A DNA stretch of 64,000 bases from Tomocerus qinae. Lineage: Eukaryota; Arthropoda; Collembola; Entomobryomorpha; Tomoceridae. Location of the stretch: assembly GCA_020055645.1 (NCBI GenBank), contig CM034546.1:87110001-87174000 (forward strand), in the 5' to 3' direction. Position numbers and translations under genes: made by a program. The notes beneath the pieces were generated by a model that had not been told where the DNA came from, did not search any database, and saw nothing but the letters and a program-made list of their open reading frames with translations. Below, piece after piece: positions 24,276-35,035 of this stretch; positions within the stretch are counted from its first letter, which is position 1, and each line of letters begins with the position of its first letter.

Positions 24276-24747
24276 TTCTAGCTAGGTTTAGACTTTAAAG
24301 ATTAAAAAATGAAAACGTTTATAAATGTCCCATCACATATCCTAATTGATTTATTTTTAATACTAAAATGAACAGCTAATTCAAATTGGATTAATGCTGA
24401 TTATAATTCAAAATAAAAATGTACAAAAACTTTTAAAAAAAACATGTACCACGTATTTTCTGAGGGCTTATTGTGGCCCTTTTTTCCAAAACGGCCCTGC
24501 ATTTTTTTAAATTAAATAGTTTTTGGAGTGGGAGAAATAAATGTGAATTTGACAAACTCGTCTTGTTCTCTGCTGTTGTATGAAAAGTCATAAGGACACA
24601 ATAAACCATCCAGAATTTTGTGCCCTATTTTTTCTGGTACTACATTTTGAAATTGGTTGCCCCAAATAGGGGATTTCCAAGGTGGGGTAAATTCCTATAG
24701 TGACGCTTGTTTTGCTTATACACAGGTGGGGAAAGGACCTTTATATC
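24276..24747. other. no gene recognised
   Basis: AT-rich sequence after element F3, with no supported gene or repeat. Confidence 0.5.
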
Positions 24748-24801
24748 GGGGGACAAACTCTGGGACAAAAATATGAATTTTTGTCCCAGAGTTTGTCCCC
24801 C
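24748..24801. repeat. perfect 54-nt palindrome (25-bp stem, 4-nt loop)
   Basis: The left arm 24748-24772 begins GGGGGACAAACTCTGGGA. The right arm 24777-24801 is its exact reverse complement. The loop is ATGA. A second G/C-rich pair (CCCCAAATAGGGG) lies about 90 bases upstream. It may be a young fold-back element or a structured RNA hairpin; nothing in the flanks decides. Confidence 0.95.
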
Positions 24802-24868
24802 AATTAGACTTCCTTGTATGTGCATTTTGCATATTGACAGGTGTCTATTGTCTATTTCTGGAATTAAC

Positions 24869-24970
24869 GATGGTTAGGCGGTGTGCTGTCAAGGGTTGCA
24901 CAAATTTAAAAGGTAGCCCTTCTGCTACTTTTATCGTTTTCCAAGCGTACAGGTTGTTGCGGAGTTTTTA
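24869..24970 (+). pseudogene. THAP-domain N-terminal fragment
   Basis: From the ATG at 24869 the reading is MVRRCAVKGCTN followed by a short linker and ATFIVF, then a stop after about 33 codons. The spacing of the two cysteines, the Asn after the second, and the downstream aromatic residue fit the start of a C2CH THAP zinc finger. The conserved Pro after the aromatic, the Trp and the second Cys-His pair do not follow in frame. It is a fragment or a lone first exon. THAP fragments on the opposite strand lie 1.3-2.9 kb downstream. Confidence 0.55.
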
Positions 24971-26224
24971 AAGCGAACCTCGATAATTTTGGAGTCCGTA
25001 AATTTCATTTATTTTTACATGATTTTGCGGTGGCTCCAGGCTAAAAAAATTCAATTTTTTTGTGGAACTTCCTCAGCCAAATATATCCTAGGCTTTTCAG
25101 TTAATGGATTCGTTGGCTACTTATTTAGGTGTCGCATTTATAATTTAAAAGTGCCGATTTCAGATTGAAATTCTCAAGAAGTTCGCTTAATCTCTGATAG
25201 AGGTGCACATGGGGTAAGGTCAATAAGTTTGGAGGAACTGAGTGAAAATGAGGATTAAGCCCCTTCAAATTGCCCCGGAGCTGAGGCTGGAGTAAGGACT
25301 CCGGTTGAAAAATTTGATAACCAGTGACTAAAAAAAGCGGTTTATGGGACCGATTTTTATTGCCGCCCCACAGTCATTGTGGAAACAAGTCTACCCGTCT
25401 TGCTTTCAACCACTTTCAAATAAGATTCGATGATTAGTGATCAGTTTTTTGTCAGATACAATTTTATTAATCGACAAGTGATCCTAAAATACAAAAATGC
25501 AGAAGCCACAATCAAACACGTCTAACAGGAATCAATTCACACGTACGACTAAACTCAATTCACAATCCTGCAAGACTCCTCACCAAGCACGCCGATTAAC
25601 GGACAATTACAAAACAAAGGATATCTTGGTGAAAATGAAATGCTTCTATCACCCCAGATCACTCACACATAAAATAATCATAAATAATAGCAAGTAGTAA
25701 AACTTAATACATATACACTAAAATACTACTGCTATTTCCAACAGTCATTATCAGTCTGCCCCTCGTTGTTATATTATATACTTTTATACTTATTATACTA
25801 GAAGTTATAAGTTACAACCTGAACGACAGACTCAGTGCATTCTGCTAAGCATTCAGCAAACCCATGTCCAGTCAGGAATTACGCGAGATAACTTAACATT
25901 AACCACAGTGAGAAGTTATGAAAGCATAGCGCCTTTTTCCTTATCGGGGCCTTTGACTATAGTGATACCGTTTCATTAGAATGTTGTGGGCACTGCGTAG
26001 TCTAATTTCGACTAGGCTCCTTTCGGCCCGCATCCACAATTAACCTAGCCATATCAGTTTTAGAACGCCAAAGATTAGTACTGTGACTTGTAGATAGGTA
26101 AATGAGCAGGTCTTAGGACTAGGACAGTCATGACGATACATCCCGGTAATAACGAATACACACCACAGACCATACTCACTCACACTAACTTCCGTATGTC
26201 GTACTCCAAGATACTCCTTAAAGC
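24971..26224. other. no gene recognised
   Basis: About 1.25 kb without a supported gene. A 66-codon ORF near 25497-25697 is basic and unlike anything I know. No tandem or inverted repeat of note is seen. Confidence 0.5.
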
Positions 26225-26960
26225 ATTGCTTGGTGGGAAGACTTTTTGTAGGGCGATAACCAGTGACTAAAATGGCTGGCCGATTGAAATGTTGTAGATT
26301 AAGTAGATTTTTCATTTCTGCAACTTTTTTTATTTTTTCCATAGAAAGTTTGAGTTTTGCAATTTCTGATGTCTTACGAATTATTATTTGTCTTTGTTTT
26401 GATATCTTAGAATCTTGATAGTTGGCAATTTCTGATTGTAGGGCTACATACATATAAATATAAATTATCTGTTTATTGTAAATTGTTTATTGTTCCGACC
26501 TACAAAAACCAATACTGATTTATTTACCTAATAGAAGACTCTCCGTCATTTCTATCATGTCTGCGTTTTCTGCCGTTGCTTCACCGTCCACAATTTGACT
26601 ATTCGTCAGGATATTTTCATTACAATGTACAGTTTCTTGTTCTGAAACTACAGTAAAACGATTCTTAACGTTTTAGTTTAAATGTTTTGACAATTAGTAG
26701 CTTAAGAATTCAATTATTAAATCAAGATTGTCTGCATGTACATACCATTGTAACTATTTTCATTCATGGACAGAATTTCTGAAACTGAAGCTTTCCTTTC
26801 TCTAACTTTAGCTCTTTCTTGCCTTCCAATGACGCATGAATTTACGTTGATAGCAATTATTTCACGACCTGGAAAAATATTTGGGACTGCATCTGATTTC
26901 AATCGTTTACGAGGTGGTGGAATACCTAAAAGCTCGTACTTGAGGTCTCTTTCATAGGAC
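26225..26960 (-). pseudogene. THAP-domain gene remnant with three exons
   Basis: Minus-strand pieces can be chained. The first (about 26960-26750) reads ERDLKYELLG, then RKRLKSDAVPNIF, which is the conserved C-terminal part of a THAP domain ending in the AVPxxF box; it ends at a GTATGT donor. The second (about 26665-26531) starts after an AG with SEQETVHCNENILTN and ends at GTAAAT. The third (26447 down to about 26225) begins ALQSEIANYQDSKISKQRQ and looks like a charged coiled coil, as is common after THAP domains in transposase-derived proteins. The zinc-binding first half of the domain was not found directly upstream in frame. No transposase catalytic region was recognised. Exon edges are inferred. 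Confidence 0.6.
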
Positions 26961-27299
26961 GAAATCCAGCTATTTCATGGCCGGGGCGAACTGTCACATG
27001 TCACAGATTTAATTAAAACTAAAGGCATGCATTGCTATAATATAGCTAGTTACATTGACAAGAGATTTTTGTTTTCCAAGCACTCAGGCAATAGGAAACC
27101 CGCCTACAAGAAATTCGGATTTTTTGAATTATAAGATTAAAGCTAAGAAAAATTAATGTTATTACTGCTGAATTAAATTTTTGGATTTATATGCCATAAG
27201 TTTTGCTTATAAAGCAGTTTTGAAAAATCCGTTGATTTAATTTTTAAAAATGTTTTTCAATTTTGTGCCACCGAAATGACAACATTCTTGGCCGAAAGG

Positions 27300-27754
27300 T
27301 AAACTTTTGACAATTGAATCGGGTAGAACACCTTTGATTTTGATATAGTTGGGACAAGAAAATGTTTCCCAATCGACCAAGTGAACTATTAAAAAAGAAA
27401 ATAAAAAATTGAGTATAGGTATAGCATGGATCCAAGGATACAATATATATAAATTCTATCCTTGGCTACATGTTATAACCAAGCTTGTTTGAACTTCCAG
27501 CGAAAAACAAGTTACTCTTAGTCAAAAGTGTGCTTACTGCAGGAGCGCACCTAATGGAGACCATTCATTTGGATTGGGTCATAGACATCATTTTTAAAAT
27601 GAACCGAACGTATAATAGCTGTGAGGGGAATTAATTTCTTTTTGCATTTTGCTATCCATAATTTCAATACTGGCTTGTTTTGAATTGGAAAACGATGATC
27701 TGCTGTTTCAGGACCAGTTTTCCGAATACTGTTAATACAAATCTCTTGGAGCAT
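27300..27754 (-). pseudogene. second THAP-domain fragment
   Basis: On the minus strand 27754-27551 reads NSIRKTG, HRFPIQNKPVLKLWIAKC and then SVHFKNDVYD. The FP after the aromatic, the central Trp and the SVHF (Cys-x-x-His position changed to Ser-Val-His) follow the order of the middle of a THAP domain. Further on, about 27400-27300 reads KGVLPDSIVKSLPF, resembling the closing AVPxxF box. The first cysteine pair is not clear, and the penultimate metal ligand appears lost. It is probably a decayed paralogue of the gene at 26225-26960. Confidence 0.5.
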
Positions 27755-27759
27755 TCTGT

Positions 27760-28169
27760 ACCATCAAAGGTTATATTTCATCATAATGTTACTACTCTAT
27801 TATGCCTTTCGAACGGTCAATATTGATATCACAGAATCATTTAAAAATACAAATAAATATAAATGTTCATTTCTCTATAGTGCAATCGTATGGAAAAGAA
27901 CACTATATTATAGTATATAGTATGTAAATGTCCGAGAGTTAACATACAATTATTATGCAACTATCTGGTTAACCCGTCAAACGAAAGGGCTTTGTTTCAC
28001 ATTAGCAAAATTTAAAGATTCAAATATGACTAATATCAAGTGTCCTGATTGTTGACACTGAGCACAAAAAGCTATGCTGAAACCGAGCATAGTAGTAAAA
28101 GATATTGTGACTTGGTTATAGTAGCAATTATTAAATTCACTACTTATAATAATTTTTATCAGTTCCATC
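27760..28169. other. no gene recognised
   Basis: AT-rich sequence between the THAP fragments and a degenerate repeat. No feature is supported. Confidence 0.5.
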
Positions 28170-28435
28170 TAGATCCCTACCCATTTCACCCGAAGAAAAA
28201 AATTATTTTTCATCGACACATAGACCCCACCCCTCCCTGACCCTTCGCAAATACAGTATAACTTTTCAATAGACATTTAGTCCCCACCATTCCCTCCTTT
28301 CGAAATAAAATATAAAGATTTCTTAGACATGCAGTCTCCACTTTTCCACCCTTTCCCCAAATAACATATGATTCATCGACATGTATTTCCCACCTCCCCG
28401 ACCCTTTTAAAATAAAATAGAACTTTCACAACCAC
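28170..28435 (+). repeat. degenerate direct repeat, about 62-bp unit
   Basis: Roughly four units occur, each with a TTCATCGACA- or TAGACATGCA-like segment followed by a C-rich block such as CCCCACCCCTCCCTGACCC, then AAATAAA. The similarity is visible but weak. No ORF is supported. Confidence 0.55.
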
Positions 28436-28749
28436 AACCATTGATATATTAAATATAGATTGCCAGTCAGGTATGCTTATGTCACAGAATTCTAACGGCG
28501 GGGCTAAGTGAGAATTTTGTGCACAAGCTAACCATGCGGATATCCAAATAATAATAATAATTAAGGGTCCGTATATTAGGTGTTTATAGTACAGCAAGGT
28601 TTTATAAGAGTGGTAGAATGTGTACAAATCTTTAAAAGCAATTCATTTCTTACCGCGGTTGGCTTGTTATTGTATATGCAGCCAATGGGCATGACGTTGA
28701 ATTCGTAAAAATATAATTACACAGAGTTAATCAACACCAGCATTCTAGA
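28436..28749. other. no gene recognised
   Basis: No gene, RNA or repeat is supported in this stretch. Confidence 0.5.
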
Positions 28750-29063
28750 TCTCTATATCTCTCTTATATTTTGGGTGAATTTGTTGTGTGTGTTTGTGTG
28801 TGTTATTATTTGAGAGCCTGAATTTGGCTCAGTGGCGTTGGAATGTTACAAATAATTCCAGGCTCTCAACACACACAAGTCACAAAATACAATAATAATA
28901 TCTCAGCTCATTCCACTTTTTGCTGCTCTTCTCTCTCGAAGCAGCAAAGAAGTGGCATCAAACGGATTTTGAGCGAACAACAATTTTCAACCTGGCAGAG
29001 CCAGATTTAAATCAAGCGTAGTTTGGCTTGATCTATCTCTGTCTCTGCTCCAGTCTGTTGTCG
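28750..29063 (+). mobile_element. truncated 5' part of the same Helitron-like family
   Basis: A candidate 5' start, TCTCTATATCTCTC, is preceded by A. It is followed by the hairpin module (GAGAGCCTGAATTTGGCTCA to CCAGGCTCTCAACACACAC) and the AAGAAGTGGCATCAAACGGA segment, matching the right-hand copy at 30530-30760. The match ends near 29063, where sequence related to the F2 arms begins (CTGATTGACTGAAATTTTTT). The 26-bp repeat and the 3' hairpin are absent. Confidence 0.65.
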
Positions 29064-29233
29064 CATGCTGATTGACTGAAATTTTTTGGTATCTTCTCCT
29101 ATCTGCTGTCAACTATTCTCTGTTGACCAAGTGCTGCCGTTGGACCATTTGCCGGATTTCAAATTAAAAAAACGTCATAACTAAGGTGATTTTCATCCCA
29201 GTTGTCATTGGTAATTCCGATTGGTAACAATCA

Positions 29234-29301
29234 CAAATGACACATTCGGTTGATTGTACTTGGGCAGAAAACCGAGTACAATAAACCGAATGTGTCATTT
29301 G
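29234..29301. repeat. 27-bp near-perfect hairpin
   Basis: The arms 29234-29260 and 29275-29301 are reverse complements with one mismatch, across a 14-base loop. The arm includes CAAATGACACATTCGGTT. It is the left edge of the 270-bp tandem repeat. Confidence 0.9.
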
Positions 29302-29309
29302 GTTTTTGT

Positions 29310-30500
29310 GCATTCTGTGTATTATATTCATGTATTGTATTTTGTAGTACTTCGAATATTTTATAGATTCCCCAGATGGGGGAATTTTAATAATACTTTG
29401 CAATTTACTACAAAATACAATACACTATATGAATATTCTACACAGGATGCACACAAAGATTATAACTTTGCAAGGTACAACAACGGAGTCATTTGTGAAT
29501 GTTTGAATCAGTTTAAAATTATTAAAAGTAGAATGAATATGATTCCGTTGTTGTACCTTGCAACATTAATTTTTTGTGTGCATTCTGTGTATTATATTCA
29601 TGTATTGTATTTTGTAGTACTTCGAATATTTTATAGATTCCCCAGATGGGGGAATTTTAGCAACACTTTGCAATTTACTACAAAATACAATACACTGTAT
29701 GAATAATCTACACAGGATGCACACAAAGATTATAACTTTGCAAGGTACAACAACGGAGTCATTTGTGAATATTTGAATCGGTTTAAAACTATTAAAAGTA
29801 GAATGAATATGATTCCGTTGTTGTACCTTGCAACATTAATTTTTTGTGTGCATTCTGTGTATTATATTCATGTATTGTATTATTGTAGTACTTCGAATAT
29901 TTTATAGATTCCCCAGATGGGGGAATTTTAGCAACACTTGGCAATTTGCTACAAAATACAATACACTATATGAATATTCTACACAGGATGCACACAAAGA
30001 TTATAACTTTGCAAGGTACAACAACGGAGTCATTTGTGAATGTTTGAATCGGTTTAAAATTATTAAAAGTAGAATGAATATGATTCCGTTGTTGTACCTT
30101 GCAACATTAATTTTTTGTGTGTATTCTGTGTATTATATTTACGTATTTTATTTTGTAGTACTTCAAATATTTTATAGATTCCCAGATGGGGGAATTTCAG
30201 CAACACTTTGCAATTTACTACAAAATACAATACACTATATGAACATTCTACACAGGATGCACACAAAGATTATAACTTTGCAAGGTACAACAACGGAGTC
30301 ATTTGTGAATGTTTGAATCGGTTTAAAATTATTAAAAGTAGAATGAATATGATTCCGTTGTTGTACCTTGCAACATTAATTTTTTGTGTGCATTCTGTGT
30401 ATTATATTCATGTATTGTATTTTGTAGTACTTCGAATATTTTATTGATTCCCCAGATGGGGGAATTTTAGCAACACTTTGCAATTTACTACAAAATACAA
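29310..30500 (+). repeat. 270-bp tandem repeat of palindromic units, about 4.4 copies
   Basis: The landmark CCCAGATGGG occurs at 29371, 29641, 29912, 30181 and 30451, about 270 bases apart. Each unit is itself an inverted repeat: TTGCAAGGTACAACAACGGA on one side and TCCGTTGTTGTACCTTGCAA on the other, extending about 95 bases per arm. The arms match the inner arms of fold-back F2 (ATAGATTCCCCAGATGGGG and neighbours). The array is thus a tandem amplification of a fold-back arm. ORFs of 150 and 156 codons here follow the repeat and are not genes. Confidence 0.9.
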
Positions 30501-30529
30501 TTCCTATCAATAAGATTAATGTAAAGTGT

Positions 30530-30606
30530 GTGTGTTAACATTTCAGAGCCTGAATTTGGCTCAGTGGCGTTGGAATGTTACAAACAAATCCAGGCTCTTA
30601 GCACAC
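30530..30606 (+). repeat. hairpin module shared by Helitron-like copies
   Basis: This is a module of about 80 bases that starts GTGTGTGTTA, continues GAGCCTGAATTTGGCTCA and ends CCAGGCTCTTAGCACACAC, so that GAGCCTG and CAGGCTC can pair. It also occurs at 20723-20806 (minus strand), about 28786-28880 and 32605-32690. In the right-hand element it is found at both ends of the body, around the 26-bp array. Confidence 0.85.
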
Positions 30607-30861
30607 ACAAGTCTCACAGTTCTCAGCTCACAGCTCATTCCAATTCCACTTCTTTGCTCACGAAGTAGCAAAGAAGTGGCATCAAACGGATTGTAAGCGA
30701 AAAATTTCAAACTGGCCGAGCCAAGTTTTGAACTGAAGCGAGATCGGATACGATCTCCGTCTCTGCTCCTATGTGTTGTCCATCTGCTGTCTGTTGTCCA
30801 TTTGCTATCAGCGGTCAGGGCTGTCATCTGTTTGGTAAGGAAAGTGGAGGGGGGGAGGGAG

Positions 30862-32341
30862 GGTTTAAATTAAAATTGTTAAGGGTGGGTCCAAATTAAA
30901 ATTGTTAAGGGTGGGTTCAAATTAAAATTGTTAAGGGTGGGTTCAAATTATAATTGTTAAGGGTGGGTTCAAATTGAAATTGTTAAGGGTGGGTTCAAAT
31001 TAAAATTGTTAATGGTGGGTTCAAATTAAAATTGTTAAGGGTGGGTTCAAATTATAATTGTTAAGGGTGGGTTCAAATTGAAATTGTTAAGGGTGGGTTC
31101 AAATTAAAATTGTTAATGGTGGGTTCAAATTATAATTGTTAAGGGTGGGTTCAAATTGAAATTGTTAAGGGTGGGTTCAAATTAAAATTGTTAAGGGTGG
31201 GTTCAAATTAAAATTGTTAAGGGTGGGTTCAAATTAAAATTGTTAAGGGTGGGTTCAAATTAAAATTGTTAAGGGTGGGTTCAAATTAAAATTGTTAAGG
31301 GTGGGTTCAAATTATAATTGTTAAGGGTGGGTTCAAATTAAAATTTTTAAGGGTTGGTTCAAATTAAAATTGTTAAGGATGGGTTCCAACTAAAATTGCT
31401 AAGGGTGGGTTCAAATTGAAATTGTTAAGGGTGGGTTCAAATTAAAATTTTTAAGGGTTGGTTCAAATTAAAATTGTTAAGGATGGGTTCAAACTAAAAT
31501 TGCTAAGGGTGGGTTCAAATTAAAATTGTTAAGGGTGGGTTCAAATTAAAATTGTTAAGGGTGGGTTCAAATTAAAATTGTTAAGGGTGGGTTCAAATTA
31601 AAATTTTTAAGGGTTGGTTCAAATTAAAATTGTTAAGGATGGGTTCAAACTAAAATTGCTAAGGGTGGGTTCAAATTAAAATTGTTAAGGGTGGGTTCAA
31701 ATTAAAATTGTTAAGGGTGGGTTCAAATTAAAATTGTTAAGGGTGGGTTCAAATTAAAATTGTTAAGGGTGGGTTCAAATTAAAATTGTTAAGGGTGGGT
31801 TCAAATTATAATTGTTAAGGGTGGGTTCAAATTAAAATTTTTAAGGGTTGGTTCAAATTAAAATTGTTAAGGATGGGTTCAAACTAAAATTGCTAAGGGT
31901 GGGTTCAAATTGAAATTGTTAAGGGTGGGTTCAAATTAAAATTGTTAAGGGTGGGTTCAAATTATAATTGTTAAGGGTGGGTTCAAATTGAAATTGTTAA
32001 GGGTGGGTTCAAATTAAAATTGTTAAGGGTGGGTTCAAATTAAAATTGTTAAGGGAGGGTTCAAATTATAATTGTTAAGGGTGGGTTCAAATTAAAATTT
32101 TTAAGGGTTGGTTCAAATTAAAATTGTTAAGGATGGGTTCAAACTAAAATTGCTAAGGGTGGGTTCAAATTAAAATTGTTAAGAGTGGGTTGAAATTAAA
32201 ATTGTTAATGGTTGGTTCAAATTAAAATTGTTAAGGGTGGGTTCAAATTAAAATTGTTAAGGGTTGGTTCAAATTAAAATTGTTAAGGGTTGGTTCAAAT
32301 TAAAATTGTTTAGGGTTGGTTCAAATTAAAATTGTTAAGAG
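30862..32341 (+). repeat. 26-bp minisatellite in right Helitron, about 57 copies
   Basis: The unit carries GGGTGGGTTCAAATTAAAAT followed by TGTTAA. Variants with ATAAT, GAAAT, TTTTTAAGGGTTGG and CTAAAATTGCTAAGG recur in the same order several times (near 31330, 31440, 31600, 31830 and 32090), showing higher-order duplication inside the array. It has no coding potential. Confidence 0.95.
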
Positions 32342-32604
32342 TATGGTTTTACTGGATGAAAATGTTAAGTATTAAGGGGGTTCGAATTTAAAATGATAAA
32401 AGGCGGTTAAAAATTAAAATTTTAAAAAGAGGGTAAAATGAAAATCTTAACAGGAAGTTAAAAATTAAATTTTAAGAGCAGGTAATGGCAAAAACAATAG
32501 CATACAGAATTAAATAACGAAAGATGGTACAATTTTTACTTTCTATATTAATATGATCCTAATCATCATCATCATCAGTTTATATAAGCTGTTTGCATTT
32601 AATG

Positions 32605-32690
32605 TGGGTGTGTGTGTTATTGTTCGAGAGCCTGAATTTGGCTGAGTAGCGTTGAAATGTTACAAACAAATACAGGCTTTCAACACACAC
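32605..32690 (+). repeat. hairpin module, second copy in right Helitron
   Basis: Same module as at 30530, here beginning GTGTGTGTTATTGTTCGAGA and ending CAGGCTTTCAACACACAC. It matches 20723-20806 of the left element in inverse orientation almost base for base. Confidence 0.85.
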
Positions 32691-33182
32691 ACGAAATTAA
32701 ATAATATTCTCGGCTTGATAAACTTAATAGGAGAAGGGAGAGGAGTGAGTTCATAAGTCGGAAACCTCTAGCTCAAATTCCTAAATGGGGAAGCAAGATT
32801 GGGAGACTTCCAACTCAAATTGCTAAACGGTGTAGCATGAGTGGGAGACTTAAAACTCAATTTCAAAACTTAGTAAACACGGGTATAGATTCGAATCTTT
32901 ACTTTAAGGGTTTATTATTTATCAATAAAGACAAAAATGTAAAACATTTGGGTAGATTAAGTGTGGTCTGCTACATCTAGACTCGGTCATTGGTTGGTAC
33001 TTTTCCACAAAATAAGTTGTATTTGGCTTATAAGAGTATATAATAAAGTTTTGTCAAATACTTTCAGTGTAAAATTAGTAGTCTTAAGGTTAAAATTTTT
33101 TAAATCAAATTTTAAACTTTAAAACTAATTATTTCAATTTTTTTAATTTTCTTTTTCGAATATTCAAGCGCCCTGTTACTGC

Positions 33183-33211
33183 CCCGTCCGTAGGACGGGT
33201 AACCTTACTAG
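33183..33211 (+). promoter_or_regulatory. Helitron 3' terminal hairpin and CTAG end
   Basis: A 7-bp stem, CCCGTCC/GGACGGG, with loop GTA is followed after eight bases by CTAG. In Helitrons this hairpin is held to mark the end of rolling-circle transfer. The mirror copy lies at 20140-20168. Confidence 0.75.
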
Positions 33212-35035
33212 TTGTATTATATTATAAGTTCACAACAGCCTCATCCCGACCCCTGTATCACACTTTGAAAGATAAAAAGCTACTTCTAGTGCCCACGTCT
33301 CTTCAAAATTAACTGCTTTCAAAAGCGTCAAAGTGTGTTATTAAATTAAAATATGTTTACACAATCACACAGGGATTCCCAAATTCTAAAAATGTCAACA
33401 TAGAATTTATTGATTAGGATTCAACATGCTTTAATAGGGATTCAACATGCTCTAATAGGGATTCAACATGCTCTAATAGGGATTCAACATGCTCTAATAG
33501 GGATTCAACATGCTCTAATAGGGATTCAACATGCCCTAATAGGGATTCAACATGCTCTAATAGGGATTCAACATGCTCTAATAGGGATTCAACATGCTCT
33601 AATAGGGATTCAACATGCTTTAATAGGGATTCAACATGCTCTAATAGGGATTCAACATGCTCTAATAGGGATACAACATGCTCTAATAGGGATTCAACAT
33701 GCTCTAAAAGGGATTCAACATGCTCTAATAGAGATTTAACATGCTCTAATAGGGATTCAACATGCTCTAATAGGGATTCAACATGCTCTAATAGAGATTT
33801 AACATGCTCTAATAGGGATTCAACATGCTCTAATAGGGATTCAACATGCTCTAATAAGGATTCAACATGCTCTAATAGGGATTCAACATGCTCTAATAGG
33901 GATTCAACATGCTCTAATAGGGATTCAACATGCTCTAATAATGACTAAACATGCTCTAATAGGGATTCAACATGCTCTAATAGACATTCAACATGCTCTA
34001 ATAGAGATTCAACATGCTCTAATAGGGATTCAACATGCTCCAATAGGGATTTAACATGCTCTAATAGGGATTCAACATGCTCTAATACGGATTCAGCATG
34101 CTCTAATAGGGATTCAACATGCTTTAATAGGGATTCAACATGCTCTAATAGGGATTCAACATGCTCTAATAGGGATTCAACATGCTCTAATAGGGATTCA
34201 ACATGCTCTAATAGGGATTCAACATGCTCTAATAGGGATTCAACATGCTTTAATAGTGATTCAACATGCTCTAATAGGGATTCAACATCCTCTAATAGGG
34301 ATTCAACATGCTTTAATAGGGATTCAACATGCTCTAATAGGGATTCAACATGCTTTAATAGATATTCAACATGCTTTAATAGGGATTCAACATGCTTTAA
34401 TAGGGATTCAACATGCTTTAATAAGGATTCAACATTCTTTAATAGGGATTCAACATGCTCTAATAGGGATTCAACATGCTCTAATAGGGATTCAACATGC
34501 TCTAATAGGGATTCAACATGCTCTAATAGGGATTCAACATGCTCTAATAGGGATTCAACATGCTCTAATAGGGATTCAACATGCTCTAATAGGGATTTAA
34601 CATGCTCTAATAGGGATTCAACATTCTTCAATAGGGATTCAACATGCTTTAATAGGGATTCAACATTCTTTAATAGGGATTCAACATGCTCTAATAGGGA
34701 TTCAACATGCTTTAATAAGGATTCAACATTCTTTAATAGGGATTCAACATGCTTTAATAGGGATTCAACATGCTTTAATAGGGATTCAACATGCTCTAAT
34801 AAGGATTCAAGATGCTCTAATAGGGATTCAACATGCTCTAATAGGGATTCAACATGCTCTAATAGGGATTCAACATGCTCTAATAGGGATTCAACATGCT
34901 CTAATAGGGATTCAACATGCTCTAATAGGGATTCAACATGCTCTAATATGGATTTAACATGCTCTAATAGGGATTCAAGATGCTCCAATAGGGATTTAAC
35001 ATGCTTTAATAGGGATTCAACATGCTCTAATAGGG

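Larger units (their letters stand above)
30502..33211 (+). mobile_element. non-autonomous Helitron-like element, right copy
   Basis: A candidate 5' end, TCCTATCAATAAGATTAATG, interrupts the last 270-bp unit. The 3' end is a hairpin (stem 33183-33189 with 33193-33199, loop GTA), then TAACCTTACTAG ending at 33211, then host T. There is no target duplication and no Rep/helicase ORF, as expected for a non-autonomous Helitron. The element is collinear with the inverted copy at 20140-21636, but about 1.2 kb longer because of its larger 26-bp array. The 21-bp satellite starts 200 bases beyond its 3' end. Confidence 0.78.

Noticed and set aside
29254-30316. ORFs of 150 and 156 codons as a repeated membrane protein
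   Set aside because: They are translations of the 270-bp palindromic tandem repeat; the frame is set by the repeat length, and the peptide repeats with the unit.
33200-33240. A target-site duplication of the Helitron pair as one giant TIR transposon
   Set aside because: The outer flanks (TTTAT on the left, TTGTATT on the right) do not match, and the hairpin-CTAG-T layout fits two Helitron ends better.
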